Positions 38,957-52,357 of a stretch of DNA of 64,000 nt are shown piece by piece (position 1 is the first letter of the stretch; each line of letters opens with the position of its first letter). The stretch spans positions 49,254,422 through 49,318,421 of the forward strand of contig OX439131.1 of assembly GCA_949318235.1 (NCBI GenBank), written 5' to 3'. The position numbers and the translations under genes are program-made. The notes under the pieces are model-generated. The model saw only the letters and a program-made list of their open reading frames with translations. It was not told the DNA's origin and ran no database searches. The stretch comes from Ecdyonurus torrentis. Lineage: Eukaryota > Arthropoda > Insecta > Ephemeroptera > Heptageniidae.

Positions 38957-39076
38957 CAGCTCTGGCCAAAAGTTCCCGAACGATTTGCATAGGCAACCCG
39001 CAACCATACTATGTTATCTTTATGAGAAAACGCAGCAACCGCCGCTGCCCCGTTCGGGAACTTTTGGCCAGAGCTG
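38957..39076. mobile_element. MITE M1, uninterrupted copy
   Basis: 120 bp, TIR CAGCTCTGGCCAAAAGTTCC, TA on both sides (38955-38956, 39077-39078). Confidence 0.82.
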
Positions 39077-39239
39077 TACATATTGTATTGTACCTGAGAG
39101 ACCACATGGGACTGTTTACAGTTACCTTGTATGACGTATGTTACAATTAGAAGTTTTACAAAGAAAACTGACTTCTGACAACGTACAGTAAGAGGCTATA
39201 TTTTTAAACCTTCTATATGTTCATCTTGACTTTCCACTT

Positions 39240-39550
39240 AAAGGCGTAGAACACCTTGAACAAAAAAGTTGCGTAATATCCTAACAAACCTGAAGATCAA
39301 CGTTGATTTGTCCAGAGTCATTGATTTCTGATTTATTTTCAATTCAAAAAATGCCGCTGCCGGTCACTGGCGTCACAGCTCGCCTGGTTTACTTGTGAGT
39401 GGACCAGGCGAGCTGTGACATCAGTGACCGGCAGCGGCATTTTGCGAATGGCAAATAAATTAGAAATCAATGACTCCGGCCAAATCAACGTTGATTTTCA
39501 GGTTTGTTAGGATATTATGCAACTTTTTTGTTCAAGGTGTTCTACGCCTA
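39240..39550. mobile_element. MITE M3, GC-rich centre
   Basis: Long palindrome with end arms GGCGTAGAACACCTTGAAC and complement, and the central pair GCCGCTGCCGGTCACTG / CAGTGACCGGCAGCGGC. It is the best-preserved M3 member. Confidence 0.75.
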
Positions 39551-39732
39551 TATAAGTACCCTAAGCAACTGAAGAAGAGTGCTGTTGCTCGTAAAACATA
39601 TCTTACTAGTAAACTTGTAAATATTTGTGTAACCTGTGCCATCAAGACTTTCACCAAGCTATATACAAACCACATCGTGGTAAGTAAGTCACTGTTTGTT
39701 GATTTCTCCTATTCTTTCTTTGAATCTATACA

Positions 39733-41769
39733 TCATTGCTTTAGTAAGTTATGAGATGTAATATGTCGAGATAAATCACGTTTAGTTTTGAACTGTTTAT
39801 CACAATGATAACATTTGTATGGTCTGACGTCAGAATGAACTTGTTTTTTGTGTCTACTAAAAGTCGAAGTAGTTTTAAATGCATTTGAACACAATGTGCA
39901 CTTGTATGGTCTGAGATTAGAATGAATATGTCTTTTATGTACATTAAGATCTGAATTTATTTTACATGTATATGAACATAATGTACATTTATGGGGTCTT
40001 AAGTCAGAATGAACTTGTCGTTTATGTTTACTAAGAGCTGAACTTATTTTACATGCATATGAACACAATGTGCATTTGTATGGTTTGATGTCAGAATGAA
40101 CATATATTTTATGTATATTAAGAGCTGAACTTGATTTACATGCATATGAACACAATGTACATTTGTATGGTTTGATATCAGAATGAACATGTCGTTTATG
40201 AATATTAAGTTCTGAATTTCTTTTACATGCATATGAACACAATGTACATTTAAATGGTCTAATGGCAGAATGAACTAATCTGTTATGTTTATTAAGATCT
40301 GAAGTAGTTTTAGATGCATACAAACACAATGTACACTTGTATGGTTTGATGTCAGAATGAACATGTCTTTTATGTCTGTTAAGGTGGTGTATTGTTTTAA
40401 ATGCACTTGAACACAATGAACATTTGTATGGTTTTTCCTTTGAATGAACAATTGCATGAGATTTCAAAACAGAATATGTTTTGAATTTTTTATCACATTT
40501 TGTACATGCATAAGGACTTTCTGAACTATGAATTATTTTATTGTGTCTTTGAAACTCAAAACTGAACTTAAAGTCAATCTGACATTCATGACACTTGTAA
40601 CATTTTGTAAGTTTTAGATTTTCCTGAGACACTACAGATTTTATATTATCAACTTCTGCACTGTTACTTGCAACAATATTCTCTAACGCTGCACTGTTAC
40701 TGACACTTGCAATGTTGCTCTCTACAACGTCAACTTGTTGCTTACTCACATCACTGACAACTCTCTCCACTCTCACGATGCAAGCTTGGATGTCAAATTT
40801 CTCACACAAGGCGCGCTCTTTGATTGACGCAGCACGTTGAGCAGCAACTTCGAACAATGCATTAGCTTTCTCTGCTCTACGTAGAAACATGGACCAGTGA
40901 TCAAGTTCCTGCTCACAGTCTCTGCATACCTCTTTATCTTTGTCATCATTCTGTGGAGACAATTTATATATAAGTACATGTAAGACACTGATGGTTCAAG
41001 AACATGGAAAATGTATAGGGTTTATCTGCATGACGTCATATTTAATGTGCTTGGACGTCATACTGGAGTATGGACATACTGGACTACACCACTACTCATC
41101 ATAGGACAAACTTTGTACAGTATTTGGCTATTTTCTTTGTGAAATTAGTTAGAGAGTAAGTTCAGGGGTTACATCATGGCTTCTTCAATGTCAGATAATG
41201 AGAAGAGCTGTTCATTGACATACATATGATGACCCAAAGACTTTCCGTAGCCCCACGAACTTTCTATCATCCTGCCAGATATGCAACTTTCTACAATATT
41301 TTCTATAGTGAAGTTGTATCTATAACGTAAATGATATGGGACAAATTGCATATCTCGCAGGGTAATTACAAGTTTGCAGGGCTACCATAAAGGGCTTTGG
41401 GCCATCAAACTATGAACAGTTCATCTTATTATAACATTGAAGGAGCCATGTCGTAGCCCATACACTTACTTTTTAATGAAGTTTATCGGCTTAGCACAAT
41501 GGGTGACACAGGGTCCCCTAATTGAAAATTACACTGGGGAAAATAAGTTTTTTTTTTTTTTTTTTTTAGAAAACAACTGCACCGATATTAGAGAAATTTC
41601 AATGAGAAATACCAGAGCTATTTTTATACACTAATTTCTGCTAGACTATAGTCAATATTACCTGAACATTTAAAAAATCTACTGCCTTCTCAAACTTTTG
41701 GTCCAGCAAAGAAGCTGTGGCTTGTTTCTTCTCTGCACAAGCATGACAAAGATGATCTGCAAACATCAT
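39733..41769 (-). CDS. ZAD-like C2H2 zinc finger protein, paralogue E (10 fingers)
   Basis: Coding exons 41662-41769 (starts MMFADHLCHAC directly after the acceptor) and 39733-40950, GT/AG phase-0 intron, 441 residues. The ZAD-like module has CHAC at 8-11 and CRDC at 45-48. The first two fingers (YKCHEC, YACTKC) and the last (YKCYHC) are constant in D, E and F. The middle fingers use a repeated scaffold YKCTLCSYACK with different helices (e.g. TTSDLNK, RNSELNI, SSSALNI, ISSALSK, INSDLNV), so the array looks internally amplified. It has one finger more than D and F. It lacks the DVESSD segment of D in the linker. No PRDM9-like gene separates it from F. Confidence 0.88.
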
Positions 41770-42345
41770 CTGTGGAAGGAGAAAGAAAATGTTTTGTTTT
41801 ATTCAGTGGAATAGCCAGGATTTTGCAACAGGAGTCGTCACTGAGTGGTCCAGCCTATAGTGAGCATGGGCAAAGGGGGTGGGGGGAACCACCGACTTTG
41901 CCCATGCTTTTTTAGACCTGAGACCCGACAGAAAAGGGGGTCAGGAACACCAAACCCAAATACATACATACATACGCCCCTGGTATTATTATTTTATGTG
42001 CTGGCTATAATTCACATTAGGCAGAACAATATCATATTTGTTGTTATGCTTTCTATTTGCAGTGTAATTATAATTAGTACTTAATTAACAGAACTGCGTT
42101 TAAAGATATCATATATGATTAATCTGATAATCACAATATCGCAGACAAAAGAACAAAAATTTTCTCTGCAAAATCATCATGAGTGTTGACATTAATTTTT
42201 AGAAAAAAATTGAAACGTTTGGTGAATAATTTTTGTTTTTTATTAACTGACATTTATCATAAATGTATCTATACTTAAAATTAATATAGTTTACTAATTA
42301 TTTAAGTAGGAAATCTGATAAAAATATACAAAAATAAAAATTTAC

Positions 42346-42450
42346 CTGTAGATTTATTTTGTAAGCAAACAACATGTGTGATCTAAAAAAAAAACACAAC
42401 GAAAATATTTTTTAAAAATTACGACCGCGAATCTTTCAAATTCGTTCTTC
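42346..42450 (-). promoter_or_regulatory. Candidate 5' exon and donor of ZAD gene E
   Basis: The conserved donor ends at 42346 and could join the acceptor at 41770. The upstream block, including an ACGACCGCGAATC motif near 42421, matches D and F. Confidence 0.4.
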
Positions 42451-43257
42451 TACACTTTTTTTTTTTTATTATATTATTATTATTATTATCATTAATCCCA
42501 TATTATGTCCCTCGCAATGAAAATAAAGCGTATGAAGAATATTCAAAGTGTTTACTTTTCAAACATAAAATTAAAAGCCCGTGCTGCAAATAAAAAAATG
42601 CAGAAAAAACACTTCTTTTTTTTTTCAAGCACAATGATTTCACCCATATTATTTTTCATTTTATATATTTCATTTTGTTCTTTCTTTATTTCTTTCTTTT
42701 ATTATTATTGATTGTTTTTTAAGTTTTAACCTTCTGTCTAGATAAATTTATAAATGTGACTTTAATTATTTAAGATGTAGAAACCGCCACCATCAACAAA
42801 ACTTGTGTAGTACGTAATATGAACTGTATCCATCAACATTTTGATTTAATTGTCCGGAGTCATTGATTTCTCTAATATGTTTTCCATTCACGAAATGACA
42901 GCTACTGGCTTATGGCGTCTGACGTCACAGCTTGCCTGTTTTTGCAAGCGTGGACTAGAGAGCTGTGATGTCATAAAACTGCATTGCCATTTCTCGAATG
43001 GAAAATAAATTAGAAATCAATGACTCAAGTCAATAAACGATGATATTTAGGTATGTTAAAAGATATTAAGCGACATGTTTATTATTCAAGGTGCTCAATG
43101 ACATTCATGAACAACAACTAAAATATGATAAAAATTGAAAGCAAAATTCTAGTAGAAAACCAGCGCTATATGACCTTACCATATAGTAAAAAAAAAAAGA
43201 GTGTCCCGTTTTGTTGGAGAAAACTTAATTGTTATAGCACAAATTATACAAATATAT

Positions 43258-43300
<43 letters not shown>

Positions 43301-44298
43301 GACAATACATTCAAATCATTTTCAAAATCATTTTGGCAATAAACTATACAAAAGAGAGATGGGAGTGTGTTATATGCTATAAATCTTTTCAGATTTAGAG
43401 ATTGAATGATCAGTCATATTTTCTCTCTGATCAAGTCTGTAATGACTGATGAAGACATAACACACTCCATCTCTCTTGCAGTTTATTGCCAAAATATTTC
43501 CAATGTGTTAGTTTTTTATATCTGTGCCATAGCAAGATTTGTCACCAAACTATGGGACTATATCTCTTCACTATGGTAAGAAGGTCCTTGCTGGTTTCTC
43601 CTAGCATTTTCCTTCAAATTTATCACACCTAACCTCGTCGATGTTTTATATTACTTAATATATTTAACATACAAAATCTGTAAATAAAACATTAATACAA
43701 AGTTCTTGGTAAAGATTGCTAACAAATATTTAAAACTCTGGTACTGTAACTGTCAAGTAAGGTTGTCACTTTGGACAAATTTTCAAAAATTATTTATTTT
43801 CCCTTACTAACATAGGAACATGAAACAAAAACTAAACTGTGCCACGTGACACCTCGACCTCTACATACAACTTCTACTGTGGTAAGCAAGGCTGTTATTT
43901 CTATATATTTCTTGAATATTGATCCAGATAGCCAGGTTTTTGTCCTTAACTTGTATATAAAACATTTATGAAATGAAATCTGTATATTACAAAACAACAC
44001 TATATTTAACAATATGTTTTGTACTTTTTTATTTATTTATTTATTGTTAACTAAAAACATCAGGCTTATACACCCTATATATTGGTGATATACCCACAGT
44101 ACATAAAATCTTAATTAATTATAGGCCTATGCATAAAAAGTCTATAAAATAATAAAATTTAAACAGTATTCACACAACTATAGGCCTAATATTTAATTTT
44201 AATTCAAGGCTATGTATAGTATATTACATAGATTTATATAAAGAATTCTGTTGACAAAGTTTTAAGTATGTAATTTTTACAATTAAAAAAAACACATA

Positions 44299-44352
<54 letters not shown>

Positions 44353-45470
44353 TATAGATAAAATTTCAAAATATTTGTTCAAATACAGTATAATAATATA
44401 TCTGAAATAGCAGCTCTTTTAGCTTTATAAGTAAAAATTAAAATACAAAATTATGTATGTACGGCTTAGCAAGTTGGGCATTTAAAAAAAAATGCCCAGC
44501 TTGATTAAAATTTCACACCATTTAAAATTTAACAAAATTTGATTTACTGTTTCTTATTTTTTTTCTTATCTTTTTCTAAAACAATTTTTATTTTAGGAAA
44601 AAACCATTGCAGTTAGGATCAATAATAAAGAAAAGGGTAGAATTTCCAGCACTGGCCTTATACTTAATTCCACAGTAGAATTTGTATGGAGCGAGGTTGA
44701 GGTCTATTGAGGCACAGTTTTTTGTTTTTAAAAAGTTCATTTTATAACTTGAGGGCTTTTTTTTCATATATTAATGACATTATGAATCAAAGAAGAGATT
44801 TACTTGAGCACATCACTGAGCAGTGTGTAGTCTTGTACTGTACTGTGATGTGCTCAAGTAAATCTCTTCTTTGATTGATAATGTCATTAATATATGATGA
44901 AAGCTTTCAGTTATACGAAATGAACTTTTTTAAAACAACACACTGTACCACGTGAGGCCTCAACCTCTCCACACAACTTCTGCTAAGTAAGGCCTTCAGC
45001 GCTGCTAATTTTATCCTATTAATTTATTTTAACAGTAGAATTAATTAGAAAGAGAGAGATAAAAGCATTGTGTTTTAAAAATTAATGCAAAGAAAAATTC
45101 TCTAATTTTGATGGTTCCAAAGAAATATGATAGATTTTTTTTATAAAAGGATTCAAATTAAATTCTTAATTGCAATAATTTTCCAAAAAAAATCAATATT
45201 AAAAAAATTAAAAAGACGTTATTTTTTTTTATAAAAAATTGTACTAGCAAAATGTCTAGTGAATTAATTTGAGTTGTTTCTTCTTAAATACCTATTGAAA
45301 TTAAAGAATTTTGCTTTATACTGCAATAAAAATTTAATACACTGCTTGCTCTAATTTCTCCCATTATATTTCTATCCTATTGTTTTAGAAAATATACAGC
45401 TTTTTTTTTTTTTCTATTCAATTTTTTTTTTCACATACGGTATTTAATATTTACATTATGACAATATAAT
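42450..45470. other. Gene-free region between ZAD E and F
   Basis: Holds a divergent M3 (about 42820-43095), a 38-base A-run (43262-43299), a solo repeat arm (43395-43615), a solo FB1 arm (43838-43935), a (GA)n tract (44300-44350) and FB1 (44606-45012). No PRDM9-like remnant was recognised here although E and F flank it. Confidence 0.6.
44606..45012. mobile_element. Foldback element FB1
   Basis: Arms GTAGAATTTCCAGCACTGGC and the complementary CAGCGCTGCTAATTTTATCC; stem core GATTTACTTGAGCACATCAC. Confidence 0.73.
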
Positions 45471-45795
45471 CCCTTTCAGGGTAAGCAAACACAGAAGTTT
45501 TATCCTGACCCAGTGATAGACCTCCACAACTTCCTATCCTGACATACTTCACTTGCTTCCTCCAGTCTCATACCTTGTTTCATACATTTCCTTTTGCATT
45601 TCATACTGCAGCGTACATTATTATTTTTCAAACATCTTCCAACCACCTCAGACCATGATGTTTTAGGCAAGCTGCCTCTATCTCTCCTGCCATCCACTTT
45701 GCTATGGAATACATGTTTGCAATTCTTTCAACCTCATTCTCTCATCATGACCAAACCACCCTAACACAATGTTCTCACACTTCTCACACATATAC
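45470..45795 (-). pseudogene. Fragment of a non-LTR retrotransposon reverse transcriptase C-terminus
   Basis: Minus-strand reading gives a GWFGHDERM motif (about 45760), then after a frameshift VDGRRDRGSLPKTSWSEVV and later DRKLWRSI. This is the familiar WFGH...RGRPKxxW...DRxxWR tail of LINE-type ORF2 proteins. It is short, frameshifted and without other domains, so it is a decayed relic. It lies just downstream of ZAD F. Confidence 0.65.
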
Positions 45796-45855
45796 GGTAT
45801 TTATATTTTTTAAATATTATTTATTTAAGTTCAAGAAATAAAAAAAAAATCTACA

Positions 45856-47839
45856 TTATAGCTTCAATACCTTGTGAAAATTTATATGTCGAGATAAATT
45901 AGCCTTAACTTTGAACTTTTTATCACAATGATAACATTGGTATGGTCTGACGTCAGAATGAACTAGTCTTTCATGTCTACTAAGAGCTGAACTTATTTTA
46001 AATGCATTTGAACACAATGTGCACTTGTATGGTCTGAGGTCAGAATGAACTTGTTTTTTATGTATATTAATGTCTGAACTTCTTTTAAATGCATATGAAC
46101 ACAATGTACATTTATATGGTCTAATGGCAGAATGAACTTGTCTTTTATGTAAAAGAAGAGTTGAACTTAATTTACTTGCATATGAGCACAATGTACATTT
46201 GTATGGTCTGAGATCAGAATGAACTAGTTTTTTATGCATATTAAGGTCTGAATTTCTTTTACATGCATATGAACACAATGTACATTTATATGGTCTAATG
46301 GCAGAATGAACATGTCTTTTGTGTGCAATAAGTGCCTCTTTACATTTAGATTTATGTGAACATAATGAACATTGAAAAGGTTTGATGTCAGAATGAACTT
46401 GCATTTTGTGTCTGTTAAGGTGGTGTTTCATTTTAAATGCACTTGAACACAATGAACATTTGTATGGTTTTTCCTTTGAATGAACTATTGCATGAGTTTT
46501 CAAACTAGAATATATTTTAAATTTCTTATTACATTTTGTACATGCATAAGGACTTTCTGAACTATGAATTATTTTATTGTGTTTTTGAAACTCAAAACTG
46601 AACTTAAAGTCAATCTGACATTCATGACACTTGTAACATTTTGTAAGTTTTACATTTTTCTGAGACACTACAGATTTTACATTATCAACTTCTGCACTGT
46701 TACTTGCAACAATATTCTCTAACGCTGCACTGTTACTGACACTTGCAATGTTGCTCTCTACAACGTCGCTGGACTCCAAGTCAACTTCTTGCTCACTCAC
46801 ATCACTCACAACTCTCTCCACTCTCACGATGCAAGCTTGGATGTCAAATTTCTCACACAAGGCGCGCTCTGTGATTGACGCAGCACGTTGAGCAGCAACT
46901 TCGAACAATGCTTCAGCTTTCTCTGCTCTACGTAGAAACATGGACCAGTGATCAAGTTGCTGCTCACAGTCTCTGCATACCTCTTTATCTTTGTCATCAT
47001 TCTGTGGAGACAATTTATATATAAGTACAAGTAAGACACTGATGGTTCAAGAACATGGCAAATGTATAGGGTGTATCTGCATGACGTCATATTTAATGTG
47101 CTTGGACGTCATACTGGAGTATGGACATACTGGACTACACCATTGCTCTTCATAGGACAAACTTTGTACAGTATTTGGCTATTTTCTTTGAGAAATTAGT
47201 TAGAGAGTAAGTTCAGGGGTTACAACAAGGCTTCTTCAATGTCAGATAATGAGAAGAGCTGTTCGTTGACTTACATATGATGACCCAAAGCCTCTCCGTA
47301 GCCCCACGAACTTTCTATCATCCTGCCAGATATGCAACTTTCTACAATATTTTCTATAGTGAAGTCGTATCTATGACGTAAAAGATATATGGGACAAATT
47401 GCATATCTCGCAGGGTAGTTACAAGTTTGCGGCGCTACCAAAGGGCTTTGGGCCATCAAACTATGAACAGTTCATCTTATTATAACATTGAAGAAGCCAT
47501 GTTGTACCCCATACACTTACTTTTTAATGAAGTTTATCGGCTTAGCACAATGGGTGACACAGGGTCCCCTAATTGAACATTACATTGGGGAAAATAAGTT
47601 TTTTTTTTTTTTTTTTTTTTTTTTTGTTATTTTTTAGAAAACAACTGCACCGATATTAGAGAAATTTCAATGAGAAATACCAGAGCTATTTTTATACACC
47701 AATTTCTGCTAGACTATATAGTCAATATTACCTGAATATTTAGAAAATCTACTGCTTTTTTAAACTTTTGGTCCAGCAAAGAAGCTGTGGCTTGTTTCTT
47801 CTCTGCACAAGCATGACAAAGATGATCTGCAAACATCAT
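45856..47839 (-). CDS. ZAD-like C2H2 zinc finger protein, paralogue F (9 fingers)
   Basis: Coding exons 47732-47839 (MMFADHLCHAC) and 45856-47001, phase-0 GT/AG intron, 417 residues. Two CxxC pairs form the ZAD-like domain. The linker keeps the LESSDVVESN segment also seen in D. Nine C2H2 fingers follow. Middle helices include MKHHLNR, CKEALIA, RNSDLNM, LSSTLLL, RSSDINI and ISSALSR. The open frame is intact. Neighbour order (minus strand): PRDM9-like C upstream, ZAD E downstream. Function beyond DNA binding is not known. Confidence 0.88.
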
Positions 47840-48058
47840 CTGTGGAAGGAGAAAGATATGTTTTGTTTTATTTAGTGATAGCCAGGATTTTTCAACAGGA
47901 GTCGTCACTGAGTGGTCCAGCCTATATTGAGCATAGGCAAAGGGGAGGGGGGAACCACCGACTTTTCCCATGCTTTTTTAGACACAAGACCACACAAGAC
48001 CCGACAGAATAGGGGGTCAGGAACACCAATAAACCCCAAATACGTACATACATACGCC

Positions 48059-48403
48059 TAGACCCCTGCGCCGCCGCGCCACGCCGCGCCACGCCGACCA
48101 AAATCGGCTCGCCGATCACGCCGCCGCCGAAGGGTCTAAACAACGGCGTGACCTTTCCCCTCCCTTCCCTTGATACCCTTGAAGGAAGAACCCAACGTAA
48201 CCCTCTAACACCGTCCTCTAGCTCTTAAAACGCGATCTCTGGACCCTCGAAATCGCCTTTTAGTGCCCCCCCTTTGTCAATCTTTCGGCACGCCGATTTC
48301 GCCGCCGCCGCCGATTGATTTTATGACGCCGATCACGCCGCCGCCGGACCCTTATAACTGAACCTACGCCGCCGCCGCCAATTAAGGCATCGGCGCAGGG
48401 GTC
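48059..48403. mobile_element. 345-bp GC-rich insertion with inverted ends
   Basis: Ends AGACCCCTGCGCCG and CGGCGCAGGGGTC, interior rich in GCCGCCGCCG and CGCCGATCACG. A 14-base direct repeat TACATACATACGCC on both sides suggests a target duplication. The equivalent site upstream of ZAD E (about 41961-41982) is empty. No ORF of note. Confidence 0.75.
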
Positions 48404-48783
48404 TACATACATACGCCCCTGGTATTATTATTTTATGTATATATGTACTGACTACAATTTACATTATGCAGAACAATTTCATATTTGATGTTATGCTTTC
48501 TATTTGTAGTATAATTATTAATTAATTAACAGAACTGCGTTTAAATATCATATCATTAATCGGATAATCGCAGTATCGCAGACAAAAGAACAAAAATTAT
48601 CTACGCAAAATCTTCATGTGTGTTGACATTAATTTTATGAATAAAATTGAAACGATTGGTGAATAATTTATGTTTTTTTATTTACTGACATTTATCATAA
48701 ATGTATCTATACTTAAAATTAATATAGTTTACTAATTATTTATGTAGGAAATCTAATAAAAATATACAAAAATAAAAATTTAC

Positions 48784-48895
48784 CTGTAGAGTTATTTTGT
48801 TTACAAACAACTTGTGATCTAAAAAAAAAACGCAACGAAAATATTTTTTAAAAATTACGACCGCGAATCTTTCAAATTCGTTCTTGGACACTTTT
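48784..48895 (-). promoter_or_regulatory. Candidate 5' exon and donor of ZAD gene F
   Basis: The conserved donor ends at 48784 and could join the acceptor at 47840. The upstream block includes an ACGACCGCGAATC motif near 48857, also present in D and E. Confidence 0.4.
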
Positions 48896-49559
48896 TTTTT
48901 TTTTTTTTTTTTTTTTTTATTATTACACTTTTGTGTATTTTTTTGTATATTATTTTATTGTGTTATTATTATTATCATTAATCCCATATTATGTCCCTCA
49001 ATGAAAATAAAGCGTATGGAGAACATTCAAAGTGTTTACTTTTCACGCATAAAATTAAAAGCCCGTGCGGCCGTGCTGCAAATGAAAAATGCAGAAAAAC
49101 ACCTTTTTTTTCACGCACAATGATTTCATCTACATCACTTTTCACTCTTTTTATTTTTTTCTTTCTTTCTTTATTTTATTATTATTGTGTGTTTTTTTAA
49201 AGTTTTTACCTTCTGTCGAGATAAATTTATCAGGTTGAAGTTTCTCCAATTTGTTTATCCTGACAGTATAGGCAAATTTTCTTACATGCATGTCAAACAA
49301 TTTGCCTAACTTACAGGGGCAAACATTTCACATATTGCTCAGATCTTGATTTATAAAGTTTTATGTGTATTCAATGTCATATTAAATATATTTATCACTG
49401 TTATGACAATTTTATCAGAAAATAATGCCAGCTTTCTAATGTCCTGTTTCTCTCTGCTATAGCTTTATTTTTTAATTTTTGTTTTTTCCCCCCCAATATA
49501 CTTTATGATTCCTAATATGGTTTAATCTTTATTGTTAAATAATTATAATATTCTATGTA

Positions 49560-49679
49560 CAGCTCTGGCCAAAAGTTCCCGAACGATTTGTATAGGCAAC
49601 CCGCAACCACCCTATGTTATCTTTATGGGAAAACGCTGTGGCCGCCACTGCCCCGTTCGGGAACTTTTGGTCAGAGCTG
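49560..49679. mobile_element. MITE M1, uninterrupted copy
   Basis: Same site as the M1 at 4755-5832 but without the hAT-like insert, showing the empty target CTTTATGG once. TA on both sides. Confidence 0.82.
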
Positions 49680-49863
49680 TACTTTAGTGTATGTACAAAT
49701 AAGATGGTTTTCATATCTATGTTTTAGAGGAAAATTTGTGTGTCTCGTTTGAAGCAAAATGTGTATCTTGTATTTGTCAAGGAGAGCAAAATATGTAACT
49801 CGTTTTTTAACGGCTGCATTTTAGATGGCGTTCAAAGGTGCATATTTATTTAATGTCCTATTA

Positions 49864-49907
<44 letters not shown>

Positions 49908-51228
49908 AAAAAATAATGAATGATGAATGAATGCGGTGATAAAAAAACAAGATACAAATATTTATAAACAAAAAAATAAATCAGTACAAAATATCATTGG
50001 CGAAATGTTTTATATTTTTAAATTATAAAATCGTTATAATCGTTGTGCCGTACATTATATAATTATATCATTACCTATAGAATGACCAAAAAATATAGGC
50101 CTATAATGTTTTTTTCAATTATAATTACACCCCTATAAATAGACCAAACAAAAACAGAAAGGAAAAAAAACTCACAAAAAACTACGGAATTTTTTTAACA
50201 CCTTATGCTGTTATTATTATTATTTTTACATTCTATTTTATTTTTTAAATTTCAAAAATTTTAATAGAAAATAAATGGTTACTTATTTGATTTTTTTTTT
50301 TTAATTTTGTTTATATTTATAATATGAATTTTAATCTTAAGATTTTTTTTTATGCATTTAAAGCACAAGGAAATAAAATACAAAATAATTGCAAGTATTT
50401 TAATTTTTTTTTAAATAAGTTAAGTGCTGATATTGATAATGAATAAATATTTTATTGGTATGAGATATTCAGCCACATTTGTCAGTTTAAAACATTGGAA
50501 TAAAGTTTATTTTTTAAACTTTATTATTATTTTTTTTTTTTTATTTAGGGCTAATTATCGCAGTAAGGGGATTTTCCCTCATAGAATTTATTTAAATTCT
50601 GTAGCAAAATAAAAAAAATATATACACTTTTAATTTCATAACAATTAAATAAAATCTGCATTTTAAAATATAATAAATAAAAACTTAACACACAACAAAT
50701 AACTTTTTTTTTTAATTATTGCAAACCAAGAACATTTTAAAACAAAACTTTAACCCTCAATTTTTTAGGGCATATTTTTCTTAAAACAAAATATTTTTAA
50801 AATTACAAACATTAAAATACAATGAACATTTTAACATTATATTAATGAGAAACTATTAAAAAATATTTAGGTAAAGTAAACTTATTTTGAACAGAACAAT
50901 GTATTTTTTAAGTTATTTTAATTTTTCTATCAGGCAAATTTCTTGCACATTTTTTACTTTTCAAATTTGGGTTTTTTTATATTTTTTATTATAGGCTACT
51001 GTAATATTATTTTTATTTATTTAGTTAATTTTTGTCCAAAGAATTTATTTGGAACATTTTATTAACAAAAATAAAATCCTATATTTTTAGTTTTTGGTAG
51101 ACAAAATAATAAATAAACACACAAATAATTAATAATCAAAAGAGATAATTATTATAATACATTGGACCACTATAGCAACAAATTATTAAAAATAATTTTA
51201 AATATCCCTAAAGCATTTTTAAAGGCAT

Positions 51229-51610
51229 AGAAGATGTTCAACAAAAAACATGTCTAATATCCTAACATACCTAAATATCAACGTTGATACGTCCAATTGA
51301 TTTCTTATGTATTTCACATTCACTAAATGTAAAATAAATTAGAAATCAATGACTTTGCCCAAATCAACATTGATATTTAGGTACAGAGTATGTTATTGAC
51401 TGATAAAGGAATAAACTGTTTTGAGGCCGACTATAAGCAATTTCGCTCACATCCGCTTCCGGTTCGACTTACTACACATGCGTAGTATAGGTAGAAACGG
51501 AAGTAGATGTGACCAAAATCGCTTAAAGTTGGCTTCAAAACAGTTGTTCCTTTATTAGTCAATAGGATATTAGACATAACATAGTTTTTAAATATTGTTC
51601 TATGCCTTTA
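51229..51610. mobile_element. MITE M3 with nested M2 (51396-51562), C flank
   Basis: Same nest as 7390-7780; lacks the extra palindromic centre seen in B. Confidence 0.7.
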
Positions 51611-52357
51611 TGGGGAAAAAATCATCATTTAAATGAATCAATGTGATAACAAATCAAAAATACCTTGATTGCAAGTGGTCCAATTTTACTACAGTTCAGC
51701 CAATACAAGATTTACATATTTTGATAACAGCGGATAAAAAAAACAAACATTGGTGGATGCTTTGCACTTTTTTTTTTTTTTTTTTTACATCAAAATGAAA
51801 TATGTAATAAGTAGGCCTATATTTAAATTATCTACTTTTTTGTGAAACAAATTAGGTACAACACATTAATATACATATAGGAGGAAACACTTAACAATTA
51901 ATGTTTAATAAAGCTAATTTTTTATAAGTGTTAAGTTTTTCACTGTATTTTCTTCTTTGTATAAACTTTGAGACACAGATACAAACAATAATATCTGTTT
52001 CTTATTATTTTTACTATTATTATTTTTTACTTGTTGTTTTATTATCCAGTTATTAAAAATGATGGATAATTCAATACTATATATTTCAATATAATTTAAT
52101 TCTAATAACTAGAGTAATATATTTTACAAGAGATTTTTTTTTGTTCCAAAAGTGCCAAGCAACGTCTTTCGATCTTCACTCCTAAAAGCAAGCTTTATAA
52201 ACAAGAATCTATATTTTTTGAGACACTTTTTTTGTTTAATTTAAAAAAAAAAAAAAAAAAGAAGTTATATTGTCAAATAATTCAAGAAATTTTTATTTAT
52301 TATTTAAAAAAAAAAAAAAAAAAAAGGAGGGGATGCTCACTTCAAAGACAAACAAAG

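Larger units (their letters stand above)
38217..39690. mobile_element. Long-TIR element with three nested MITEs
   Basis: Arms GATGAGGTCCGTAGCTTGG (left) and complementary CTTGTAAATATTTGTGTAACC ... (right). Inside are a TA-flanked MITE at about 38368-38519 with TIR ACAGTCATTCCAATAAAAAA, M1 (38957-39076), and M3 (39240-39550). Confidence 0.68.
49230..52357. repeat. Segmental duplication: 3' flank of PRDM9-like C
   Basis: Collinear with the A and B flanks; includes M1 (49560-49679), a 40-base A-run (49866-49905) and the M3/M2 nest (51229-51610). No gene. Confidence 0.78.

Noticed and set aside
47922..48143. 73-residue ORF across the GC-rich segment
   Set aside because: It spans an insertion junction and has no recognisable domain.
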